Of a DNA stretch of 64,000 bases, positions 26,093-34,066 are shown piece by piece (position 1 is the stretch's first letter; every line of letters begins with the position of its first letter). The notes under the pieces are model-generated. The model was not told the DNA's origin. It saw only the letters and a program-made list of their open reading frames with translations, and did not search any database. The DNA is from Mycobacterium bourgelatii (GTDB lineage Bacteria > Actinomycetota > Actinomycetes > Mycobacteriales > Mycobacteriaceae): assembly GCF_010723575.1 (NCBI RefSeq), contig NZ_BLKZ01000002.1, positions 1,031,340 through 1,095,339 of the forward strand, written 5' to 3'. A program made the translations under genes and the position numbers.

Positions 26093-26778
26093 GAAACGCG
26101 TTTCGGCTGCTGGCCTTCGACATCCTGGCACCGTTGGCGGCGGTCGCCGGGCTGCTGGCGATCGGCAATGTGCTGGTGTGGCCGTGGTGGTGGATATCGG
26201 CCTGCACGGCCTTGGTGCTGCTGATCGTCCAGGGAGTGGTCGTCAACTTCTGGCTGTTCCGCCGCGACGCGGTGACCGTCGGTACCGACGACGACGCCCC
26301 CGGATTGCGCCTGGCGATCGCCTTCTTGTGTGCGGCCGCGCTGTGTGCGGCGGTCGTGACCGGATACACCCACTGGACGAAGCCGGACCGCGAGTTCAAG
26401 GAGAACAGCCGAACGGTGGTCCGCATTGCCAGTGGAGTGGCGGAGGCGGTGGCGTCGTTCTCCCCGGGTGCGCCCGGCGCTTCGATGGATCGCGCGGCGG
26501 CGATGATGCTGCCCGAGCGGGCGGAGCAGTTCAAGCAGCAGTACGCCAAGTCCAGTCAAGAGATGATCCAGCGCAAGGTCACCGCTCAGGCGACGACGCT
26601 GTCGGCGGGAGTCGAGGCGATCGGACCGACGGCGGCCAGCGTGGCGGTGATCCTGCGGGTGACGCAGAACGCGCCCGGCGAGCAGACCAGTCGGGCGGCT
26701 CCGGCGGTGCGGGTCACGCTGACCAAGCGTGGCGACGACTGGCTGGTCGAGGATGTGACGCCGCTGAACTCCCGCTAG
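26089..26778 (+). CDS. omamB: OmamB-like Mce-associated membrane protein (Rv0200-like)
   Basis: 229 residues. Three hydrophobic segments in the first ~105 residues (about 8-28, 32-52, 75-95) precede an Mce-associated-type extracytoplasmic domain that ends GDDWLVEDVTPLN. Coupled to omamA by an ATGA overlap, as in H37Rv where Rv0200 (OmamB) works with OmamA in supporting Mce transporters. The last four bases overlap the convergent Rv0201c-like gene. Confidence 0.86.
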   Translation: MRNAFRLLAFDILAPLAAVAGLLAIGNVLVWPWWWISACTALVLLIVQGVVVNFWLFRRDAVTVGTDDDAPGLRLAIAFLCAAALCAAVVTGYTHWTKPDREFKENSRTVVRIASGVAEAVASFSPGAPGASMDRAAAMMLPERAEQFKQQYAKSSQEMIQRKVTAQATTLSAGVEAIGPTAASVAVILRVTQNAPGEQTSRAAPAVRVTLTKRGDDWLVEDVTPLNSR

Positions 26779-27278
26779 TTGGATTCGGCGTTCGTCGACT
26801 TGACCCGGACGAACCGGTCCGACAGTCGCCGCATCCTGATCATCAGGGACGCCGACGGACTGACCGTGCCGTCCAGGTAGGCGGTCAGGTCGTCGGCACC
26901 GACGCCGATGCGGGACGCGAATTCCGGCTGACTCAGACCCGACCGGTCCACGAGGAGCTTCACGTGACGCGCCACCTCGGCACGCTCGTTGGCCTCCAGG
27001 TGGGAGCGGGCGCGGTCCAGCACCTCCCACAGCGCCTTGGAGATGCCGTAACGGGCACCGGCCAGGATCTCCTCCACCTGCCGCGCCGTCCGACCGTACG
27101 GGTCGCGTTTGAGCGCGGTGGCGATGCGCTTCCACGTGGCGATGTCGCCGCTCTCCAGCGCCTCACGGATCGCGGCGGTGGACCAGAACTCCACCGGCTG
27201 GTCTTCGAGCCGGCCACCGTGGTCTCGGTGAGGCGGCGGTGCGGACGCACCCTTCCAGCGGTCGGCAGCCAACGTCAC
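26775..27278 (-). CDS. Conserved protein with HTH-like C-terminus (Rv0201c-like)
   Basis: 167 residues from GTG 27278, chosen because it overlaps the mmpL11 stop as GTGA and has GGAGGCGAG just upstream. The N-terminal part reads REALESGDIATWKRIATALKRDPYGRTARQVEE, and residues 100-155 resemble an XRE-type helix-turn-helix (GLSQPEFASRIGVGADDLTAYLDGTVSP). The coupling to mmpL11 is conserved with H37Rv Rv0202c-Rv0201c. A DNA-binding role is inferred only from the helix-turn-helix resemblance. Confidence 0.82.
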   Translation of the reverse strand: MTLAADRWKGASAPPPHRDHGGRLEDQPVEFWSTAAIREALESGDIATWKRIATALKRDPYGRTARQVEEILAGARYGISKALWEVLDRARSHLEANERAEVARHVKLLVDRSGLSQPEFASRIGVGADDLTAYLDGTVSPSASLMIRMRRLSDRFVRVKSTNAESN

Positions 27279-30253
27279 CTCGCCTCCTCCAGCATCGCTA
27301 CGGCCACCGCCAGGCAACGCCGCCTGACTTGCTCCCAGTCTGCCTTGTCGTCCGGCCCGGGTTCGCCCTCATCCAGGTCGGCCGGGCACGGATCCGCCAG
27401 GCGCCGGACCAGCTGAGTGGCCATCCACTGCCGCCGCGCCCGGGAGCCGGGCGGTTGACAACAGTAATACCTGTCCATGTGGCTGAGCACCGCCGCGGCG
27501 GTCTCGGGCTCGACTGCGTCGACCATGTCTGCAAGTTCGGCGTAGTCGCGTCTGCTGTTACGGCACAGGATCAGGTAGCCCTTGAGACGCAGCGCTTCGG
27601 CACAGGTCGGGATCGAGAGGCGGTCGCCGGTGGGCAGCTGCACGTTGGTGGTTTCGACGGGGCTGCTCCGCTCGAAGGAGGAGCTGGTCGCCGCGCTTGT
27701 CTGTAAGGCATCCAGGGCGACCGACAGCCGTCCGCGCCACACGGTCACCGGATGGACCGGGCGCTCGGTCCACGTTTTCGCCCGCGCGATACCGGTGCGG
27801 TACGCCTGGCTGACGCTCTTGCGAGCCCCCGCGCGGGGGTCGGTGTAAACGTTGCCGGCGGGCCTGTCCGCGGAGGCGAGGACCAGCTCGTCGCCGGCGA
27901 CTTCCTGGTCCTCGGGCTGGGTGCGCCCGCAGCCGGTGAAGGCCAGTGGGTCCGTCACGCAAATAGCGTCGGGCGCAAGGGTTTTCAGCTTCGCCGCGGA
28001 CTTGATCACCATCCGCACGTCCGCGCTGGGTGGGACCATTGCGGTGATGTCGTCCGGAATGATCACGACATCACCAAGGTCGACGTCGGGCAGCGGACGG
28101 TCAAAGTCGACCGACGGCAAGACCCGACCCAACCAGCTGGGCAGCCACCAATTCCACTTGGCGAACACCGCCATCAGAGCCGGCACCAACACCAGACGAA
28201 CGATGGTGGCGTCGACGGCGATCGCCACCGCGCACGCGACCCCGATCTCTGCGACCAGGGGCATGCCCGCGAAGGCGAAGCCGCAGAAGACGGCAATCAT
28301 GATCAGGGCCGCGCTCGTGATCGTGCGAGCGCTGGTGCTCACGCCGTATGCGACGGCGTCGCGGGTATGGCCGGTCTGCAGGAAGCGTTCCCGGATCCGG
28401 GTGAGCAAAAAGATTTCGTAGTCCATCGACAAGCCGAACGTCATCGCCAGCACCAGCGGCGGCACCGTGCTGTCGATCGAGTTCAGCGCGGGGAAGCCCA
28501 GTCGCTCGGCCCAACCCCACTGGAAGATCATCACCAGGCTTCCGTAGGCGGCCGCCACCGAAAGCAGGGTCATCAGCACGCCCTTGAGCGCCAGCAAGAC
28601 CGAGTGGACGGAGATCAACAGCATCAAGAAGGCGATCAGCGCGACGAAGAGCAATACCAGTGGCTCCGTCGTCGACACGCGCTCGTCGAAGTCCTTGATC
28701 AGCGCGGTGGGGCCACCGACCTCCACGCGCGCGGTTCCGATGCCAGACACCGCGTGCAGGTGCGTCCGCATCCAGTCGACCGTCTGCCGCGCCGCCAAAT
28801 CTTCGGGGTCGACGGTCAATACGGCGTTCAGCAGGGCGCTGCGGTTGTCGTCGCCGAACTCCGGCGGCGCCACCGTTGCGACATTGGGTGCCTGCGTCAT
28901 GTGCTGCCGAATCCCGGCGAGGATCTGGGCGTGCTCGGGCGAGGACGCGTTGCCGTCCGGGAAGGTGACCAGGACCTGCACCGGGCCCATGGCGCCGGGA
29001 CCCAGTGCGTGGGACGCGGCCGCCACACCGGACCTGATCTCGTGCGACGAGTCGAACTGACGCAGCAGGCTGTTGCCCAACACCATCTGCGTCGCCGGCG
29101 CGGCCATGACCAGCAGGACGGCCGACGCGGCCAGCGCGGACATCCAGGGCCGGCGCATGACCCAGGTGACCCAGCGGGTCCAGAACTTCGAGACGGTGGT
29201 TTCCGGGCGCCGCGACCAGTGCAGCAGCGGCGACCGCTTGGCCGCGGCCCGGCCGAACGTGGCCAGGATCGCCGGTGTCAACGTCGCCGACGTCAGCATC
29301 GCGACCGCGACCGCGAGGATCGCACCGGTGGCCATCGACTTCAGGGCCGGGGTGTTGATCAGGTAGATCCCGGTGAGCGACGCGACGACCGTCATGCCGG
29401 ACAGCACCACCGCGAGGCCGGAAGTCGCCATCGCCGCGTCGACGGCGTCCTGCGGTTGTCGGCCGGTGCGCAATTCCTCGCGGAAACGCATCAGGATGAA
29501 CAGCGAATAGTCGACGGCCAGCGCGATGCCGAACATCGACACCGTCGACGTCACGAACACCGACATGGTCGTGTGCATGGACAGCAGATAGACCAGTCCC
29601 ATGGTCACCACGACGGTGCAGATGCCCAGGGCCAGCGGGATCGCCGCGGCCGCCAGCGAACCGAACACCGCGAGCAGGACGATCAGGATGATCGGCAGGT
29701 TCCACTTCTCGGCCTCGGCGATGTCGTGCTTGGTGTTCGCCGCCGCCGCGGCCGACAACGCGCCCTGCCCGATGACGTACAGGCGCACCCGGCCGTTGGT
29801 GGTTTCGCCGGCCCGATCACCCTCGATGCCCACCTTTTGGCGCAGCTTCTTGGCGACGTCGCTGGTGCCCGGGTTGCGGGCGTCCAGCCGCAGCGACACC
29901 ACATAGGGCCGGTCGGGTTGGGGTTGCCGCTGGGTGGGATTGGGCGCCTCGGTGACGCCCGGGATCTCGCCGGCGATCCGCCGGAGCTCCGCGACCGCGT
30001 CGTTGATGTCCTGGTAGCTGGCATCGGGGCGGGGTGCCGCCACCAAGGCCAACGACGACGCGCCCAGGTCCGGGTATTGGGCGACGAGTTCGTCGTGCAC
30101 GGCCAGCGACTGAGAGCCGGCGACCTCGAAGCCGCCGCCGGTGAGATTCCCCGACTGCGTCATCGCGAGGTAGATCGCCGGCACCAGTGCGAGCAACCAG
30201 CCGGCAAAGACAAACCAGCGAAATCTGCGCAAGTTGCGGCTCAGCCGCATCAT
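27275..30253 (-). CDS. mmpL11: RND-type membrane transporter MmpL11
   Basis: 992 residues (H37Rv Rv0202c is 966). Typical MmpL layout: helix 1, a periplasmic porter domain, helices 2-6 with the proton-relay motif ALAVDYSLFILMRFREE, a second porter domain, helices 7-12 with LSMDYEIFLLTRIRE, and a cytoplasmic C-terminal domain of about 280 residues. MmpL11 exports monomeromycolyl diacylglycerol and mycolate wax esters used in biofilm envelopes, and can accept heme from the Rv0203 protein. The Rv0203 homologue is the divergent neighbour. Confidence 0.95.
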   Translation of the reverse strand: MMRLSRNLRRFRWFVFAGWLLALVPAIYLAMTQSGNLTGGGFEVAGSQSLAVHDELVAQYPDLGASSLALVAAPRPDASYQDINDAVAELRRIAGEIPGVTEAPNPTQRQPQPDRPYVVSLRLDARNPGTSDVAKKLRQKVGIEGDRAGETTNGRVRLYVIGQGALSAAAAANTKHDIAEAEKWNLPIILIVLLAVFGSLAAAAIPLALGICTVVVTMGLVYLLSMHTTMSVFVTSTVSMFGIALAVDYSLFILMRFREELRTGRQPQDAVDAAMATSGLAVVLSGMTVVASLTGIYLINTPALKSMATGAILAVAVAMLTSATLTPAILATFGRAAAKRSPLLHWSRRPETTVSKFWTRWVTWVMRRPWMSALAASAVLLVMAAPATQMVLGNSLLRQFDSSHEIRSGVAAASHALGPGAMGPVQVLVTFPDGNASSPEHAQILAGIRQHMTQAPNVATVAPPEFGDDNRSALLNAVLTVDPEDLAARQTVDWMRTHLHAVSGIGTARVEVGGPTALIKDFDERVSTTEPLVLLFVALIAFLMLLISVHSVLLALKGVLMTLLSVAAAYGSLVMIFQWGWAERLGFPALNSIDSTVPPLVLAMTFGLSMDYEIFLLTRIRERFLQTGHTRDAVAYGVSTSARTITSAALIMIAVFCGFAFAGMPLVAEIGVACAVAIAVDATIVRLVLVPALMAVFAKWNWWLPSWLGRVLPSVDFDRPLPDVDLGDVVIIPDDITAMVPPSADVRMVIKSAAKLKTLAPDAICVTDPLAFTGCGRTQPEDQEVAGDELVLASADRPAGNVYTDPRAGARKSVSQAYRTGIARAKTWTERPVHPVTVWRGRLSVALDALQTSAATSSSFERSSPVETTNVQLPTGDRLSIPTCAEALRLKGYLILCRNSRRDYAELADMVDAVEPETAAAVLSHMDRYYCCQPPGSRARRQWMATQLVRRLADPCPADLDEGEPGPDDKADWEQVRRRCLAVAVAMLEEAR

Positions 30254-30373
30254 GAACTGCTGGATTTCTTCACTCCCCGTATTACTCGCGTTACGCGTGC
30301 GGACGAGCCTACCGCAGCAACCTATGTATTTAAGTGGGTTTGCGGCATCTGAGCTGCGACGACGTGATTTTTT

Positions 30374-30386
30374 CCCGGAATCCGGG
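30374..30386. repeat. Short perfect inverted repeat in the mmpL11-Rv0203 gap
   Basis: CCCGGA-A-TCCGGG at 30374-30386, preceded by TTTTTT, in the middle of the 286-base divergent region. The rest of this gap shows no gene and no other clear signal. It might be an operator for the divergent pair; support is limited to the symmetry and position. Confidence 0.35.
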
Positions 30387-30539
30387 GGTTCGTTACGCGC
30401 CCGTTGTCGGGCCGTTGTCTCCCTGTTGGCGGGGCGTCATCACATCGGCTTCGCTTGGCGGCGACACGGTCCGGGATGGCAGGATGATCCGTGGCCGCGC
30501 GTGGGGGGAGATCATGCGCAGACCCCTAAGGAGTAATCC

Positions 30540-31085
30540 ATGAAGCCAAGCACTGTGCCCATACGCCGCGGCGTTTTCGCCGTTGTGGCCGCAGCCGCGA
30601 TCCCGTGTGCCGGGAGCGCGCTTTTCGCCACCCCAGCGGCAACGGGCGCCCCGGACCCGTGCAAGGCCAGCGAAGTCGCCAGGACCGTCGGTTCGGTCGC
30701 CAAGAAGACCGGTGACTACCTGGACGAGCATCCCGACGCCAACCAGGTGATGACGTCGGCCCTGCAGCAGCAGGCCGGTCCGCAGTCGCTCGGGACGGTG
30801 AAGAGCTATTTCGAGGCCAATCCCAAGGTCGCCAGCGACCTGCAGGGGATCGCGCAGCCCCTGACCGTGCTGTCGGTGCAATGCAAGCTGCCGATCACCC
30901 TGCCGCAGGCGCTGAGCCTGGCCCAGGCCGCTCAGGGCGCGGGCGGCCTGCCCAACGTGCCGCAGGGCACGCCGGGCACGTCACCGCTGGGTGGGACTGC
31001 GGCGGGTGGCACGCCGGCAACCGCGCCGGCGGCTGGGCAGCCGGTGGGACCGCTGCCGGGACCGGCACGGTCGAATCCCCGCTGA
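30540..31085 (+). CDS. Secreted heme-binding protein (Rv0203-like) with C-terminal extension
   Basis: 181 residues from ATG 30540 with AAGGAG upstream. A Sec signal peptide ends around ATGA-P (residue 36). The mature domain (about 37-130) is the mycobacterial hemophore-like helical fold with Cys41 and Cys114 placed to form a disulfide and a DYLDEHPD segment carrying Tyr60 and His64, equivalent to heme ligands Tyr59/His63 of Rv0203. The third reported ligand His89 corresponds to Tyr90 here if spacing is constant. Residues 131-181 are a Gly/Pro/Thr/Ala tail not expected in the ~136-residue Rv0203. It is divergent from mmpL11; a 286-base gap separates the two. Confidence 0.85.
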   Translation: MKPSTVPIRRGVFAVVAAAAIPCAGSALFATPAATGAPDPCKASEVARTVGSVAKKTGDYLDEHPDANQVMTSALQQQAGPQSLGTVKSYFEANPKVASDLQGIAQPLTVLSVQCKLPITLPQALSLAQAAQGAGGLPNVPQGTPGTSPLGGTAAGGTPATAPAAGQPVGPLPGPARSNPR

Positions 31086-31115
31086 CCGCGCTCGGGCGAC
31101 GGCTTCGCGCGACGG

Positions 31116-32306
31116 TTAAGGTTCCGGCTCCAGGTCGAGCGGTGGTAACGGCCCCTGCAGGGCACTCTCGGCGGGATCCTCAGCGCCCCGTTGCGTGGGC
31201 AGTCGTAGTTCCGGATCGGTGGGCGTGTCGTCGGAATCCGCGTCGACGACCTTCTCGGTGCGGAACATGAAGAAGAACACCACCCAGCCGATCGCGGCGA
31301 TGAACAGCCAGCTGATCAGCCGGTAGATCAGCATCGCCGAGATGGCATTGGGCAGGGACATGCCCGCTGACACCAGGCCGGGCACCAGCACCGCCTCGAC
31401 CACCAGCAGGCCACCCGGCATCAGCGGAATGGTGCCGACCGCGCGGGCCGCCGCATAGGACACCGTCAGCCCGGCCACCGAGGCGTGACCCCCGGCGGCG
31501 TAGGCGGCGAAACCCAGACAGGCCACGTCGGCGACCCAGTTGAACAGCGACCAGCCGAACGCAACGCTCAGGTCGCGTCGGCTCAGGCTCACCGACTCGA
31601 GCTGCATCAGCAATTCGCGCCACTTCGCCAGCCCGGTGTCGGCGGGCTTGCCGCGAATCGAGTTCAACCGCACCAAGATTCGGACGCCGATCCCCTCGAT
31701 CAGCTCTGGCCGCGAAGCGACCGCCTGCGCCAGCAGTAGGAACGTGACGAACCCACCCAGGGTGAACAGCAGCGAGAACGGGTTGTTCTTGGCACCCAGG
31801 AAAAGGGCGCCGCCCAGACCGAGCAGCGCCAACCCCACCGCCTGCAGCACACCCGACATCACCAGCTGCCACGACGCGACCACCGTCGACGCGCCCCAGA
31901 TGCGTTGCTGACGGAGCAGGAACGTCGCCGAGATCACCGGCCCGCCGGGCAGCGTGGTGCTCAGCGAGTTGGCGGCGTAGAAGGCCGCTTCGGACCGCAG
32001 TTGCTTGACCTGCACGCCGGCCGACGCCAGCAACGTGCGCTGGATCTGGGCGAAACTGTGCATCGAGGCCGCGGCGGCCACCATGGAGGCGAGCAGCCAC
32101 CACCAGTCGGCCTCGAACATGCTGCGCCACGCCTTGGCCAGTTGGTCCCAGCCCAGGGCCACCTCGAGGGCCAGGACGATCGACACGATGCCGAGCACCA
32201 CCCACCGCAACCACCAGTACTTGCCGCGCGGGGCGTCGCCGCCGCGAGCGGCCGGGAGCGGACCCAGACGCTGGCGGTGTTTTCGGACGGGTGCGTCATG
32301 CGACAC
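31116..32306 (-). CDS. Lysyltransferase/UPF0104-like integral membrane protein (Rv0204c-like)
   Basis: 396 residues from GTG 32306 (MSHDAPVRKHRQRLG); an in-frame GTG at 32348 would give 410, nearer to the 412 of Rv0204c, but the extra residues look non-coding. About eight membrane helices form the AglD/LPG_synthase_TM (DUF-type flippase) domain, with motifs NSLSTTLPGGPVISATFLLRQQ and AARAVGTIPLMPGGLLVVEAVL. The family includes the flippase half of MprF. A glycolipid or lipid flippase role is inferred. The last ~45 residues are an acidic/Pro-rich cytoplasmic tail. Confidence 0.8.
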   Translation of the reverse strand: MSHDAPVRKHRQRLGPLPAARGGDAPRGKYWWLRWVVLGIVSIVLALEVALGWDQLAKAWRSMFEADWWWLLASMVAAAASMHSFAQIQRTLLASAGVQVKQLRSEAAFYAANSLSTTLPGGPVISATFLLRQQRIWGASTVVASWQLVMSGVLQAVGLALLGLGGALFLGAKNNPFSLLFTLGGFVTFLLLAQAVASRPELIEGIGVRILVRLNSIRGKPADTGLAKWRELLMQLESVSLSRRDLSVAFGWSLFNWVADVACLGFAAYAAGGHASVAGLTVSYAAARAVGTIPLMPGGLLVVEAVLVPGLVSAGMSLPNAISAMLIYRLISWLFIAAIGWVVFFFMFRTEKVVDADSDDTPTDPELRLPTQRGAEDPAESALQGPLPPLDLEPEP

Positions 32307-32434
32307 CGATTTAGGGTAACCGCGCAGGTTGCAAGGCCATACCTGCACGTCGCGGACCGTGTCGGGGTCGTTCTAGGGCCGTGATCGGATCGTGCCGGGC
32401 GTGTGCTGGGCGTGGCCGGGACGGCCCCCGTTGG

Positions 32435-32797
32435 CTAACGTCCGCGCATCGCGTCCGTCAACGTCGGATACAGGTCGATGACCTGGTCGACGCCGACGAT
32501 GTTCAGGGGCCGAGCCGTGGCCGGGCCGTCGGCCGCCACGCGCAACGCTGTCGGGATCTTCGCGGTCAGCCGATTGGCCTCGACGAGCAGGGTGATCCCG
32601 GCCGAAGACAAGAAGTCCACGTCGGTGAGGTCCACGACCAGGACGGCTGGCAAGTTCGTCAGAGCCAAGTCGAAATGGGTCGCCAGCGACGGGGCGGTCA
32701 TCTGGTCCAGGGCGCCCCTGACCTGCAGCACCACCGTCTCGCCGACGTTGCGCCGGATCACACCGAACTCTTCGCTTCGTGTCACTGTCGCGCCCAT
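32435..32797 (-). CDS. STAS-domain protein (anti-sigma factor antagonist type)
   Basis: 120 residues from ATG 32797. The whole protein is one STAS domain: VLQVRGALDQMTAPSLATHFD, then VVDLTDVDFLSSAGITLLVEA, which contains the serine normally phosphorylated in anti-anti-sigma factors (D-x-L-S-S-x-G). No anti-sigma kinase or sigma gene is adjacent, and I do not recall this gene between Rv0204c and Rv0205 in H37Rv. It is divergent from the AI-2E family transporter with 75 bases between starts. Confidence 0.82.
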   Translation of the reverse strand: MGATVTRSEEFGVIRRNVGETVVLQVRGALDQMTAPSLATHFDLALTNLPAVLVVDLTDVDFLSSAGITLLVEANRLTAKIPTALRVAADGPATARPLNIVGVDQVIDLYPTLTDAMRGR

Positions 32798-32872
32798 ACG
32801 CCAGGGAGTACCCGCGATCACCCACATCATCCCTCGCATTTGAGATGCGTCACGTCCGGATACGCTTGCCCA

Positions 32873-34045
32873 GTGTCGGCAAGGCTGGACGACGAATCGG
32901 TATCCCCTCTAGTCCGGAAGACCGCCGCGTGGTCTTGGCGGCTGCTGGTCATTCTGGCCGCCGCGTGGGCGCTGCTGTGGGTGATCGACAAGCTGGAAGT
33001 GATCGTGGTGCCAGTGCTGCTGGCGCTGATGGTCAGCGCACTGCTGGTGCCCGCGGTCGACTGGCTCGACAAGCAGGGGTTACCGCGCGGTGCCGCGGTA
33101 ACGGTGGTAATCCTGGGCGGGTTTGCGATCTTGGGCGGCATCCTGACGTTCGTCGTCACCCAATTCATCGTTGGCCTGCCCGATCTGGTGAAACAGGTCG
33201 AGCGCAGCATCGACACCAGCCGCAAGTGGTTGATGGAAGGCCCCGCACACGTACGGGGTGAACAGATCGAAAATGCGGGCAACGCCGCCATCGAGGCGCT
33301 GCGCGACAACCAGGCGAAGCTGACCAGCGGCGCGCTGTCCACCGCGGCCACCATCACCGAACTGCTGACGGCCGCGGTGTTGGTGCTGTTCACACTGATT
33401 TTCTTCCTGTACGGCGGCCGCAACATCTGGCAGTACGTGCAGAAGTTGATCCCCGCCCATGTCCGCGACCGCGTCCATGAAGCCGGGATCGCGGGATACG
33501 GGGCGCTGACCGGATACGTGCGGGCGACGTTCCTGGTCGCGCTCACCGACGCGGTCGGGGTGGGCGCCGGTCTGGCGATCATGGGTGTGCCGCTGGCGTT
33601 GCCGCTGGCCTCCATCGTCTTCCTCGGCGCCTTCGTCCCGCTGATCGGCGCCCTGATATCGGGCCTGCTGGCCGTGGTGGTGGCCCTGCTGGCCAAGGGC
33701 CTGCTCTATGCGTTGCTGACCCTTGCCTTGCTGATCATCGTCAACCAGCTCGAGGCCCACATCCTGCAGCCAGTGGTAATGGGCCGCGCCGTGTCGATCC
33801 ACCCCCTGGCGGTGGTCCTGGCCATCGCCGCGGGCGGCGTGCTCGCCGGCATCGTGGGTGCCCTACTGGCTGTCCCCACGGTCGCGTTCCTGAACAACGC
33901 CATGCAGGTCTTGCTGGCCCAGGATCCCGAAGAGGAAGCCGCCGAGCAGGTGGACAGCCCTGCCGAAAGCGACAAAGCGATAGTCACCGCGAAACCCGAC
34001 GACCTCGACGGCGGCTCGGCCGATACCCCAGCCGGGGACGGCTAG
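32873..34045 (+). CDS. AI-2E family transporter (Rv0205-like)
   Basis: 390 residues from GTG 32873 (MSARLDDESVSPLVRKTAAWSW); earlier in-frame codons overlap the STAS gene. The fold of the TqsA/PerM (AI-2E transporter) family is recognisable: N-terminal two or three helices, a soluble segment with LTSGALSTAATITELLTA, then the C-terminal membrane block with FLGAFVPLIGALISGLLAVVVAL and QLEAHILQPVVMGRAVSIHPL. Substrates of actinobacterial members are unknown. The tail is acidic and soluble. Convergent with mmpL3 (21-base gap). Confidence 0.88.
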   Translation: MSARLDDESVSPLVRKTAAWSWRLLVILAAAWALLWVIDKLEVIVVPVLLALMVSALLVPAVDWLDKQGLPRGAAVTVVILGGFAILGGILTFVVTQFIVGLPDLVKQVERSIDTSRKWLMEGPAHVRGEQIENAGNAAIEALRDNQAKLTSGALSTAATITELLTAAVLVLFTLIFFLYGGRNIWQYVQKLIPAHVRDRVHEAGIAGYGALTGYVRATFLVALTDAVGVGAGLAIMGVPLALPLASIVFLGAFVPLIGALISGLLAVVVALLAKGLLYALLTLALLIIVNQLEAHILQPVVMGRAVSIHPLAVVLAIAAGGVLAGIVGALLAVPTVAFLNNAMQVLLAQDPEEEAAEQVDSPAESDKAIVTAKPDDLDGGSADTPAGDG

Positions 34046-34066
34046 TCAGACGGCCAGTTCAAACCG

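Noticed and set aside
27752..30352. 866-codon plus-strand frame opposite mmpL11
   Set aside because: Antisense shadow of a well-supported gene; His/Arg/Gln-rich, no domain.
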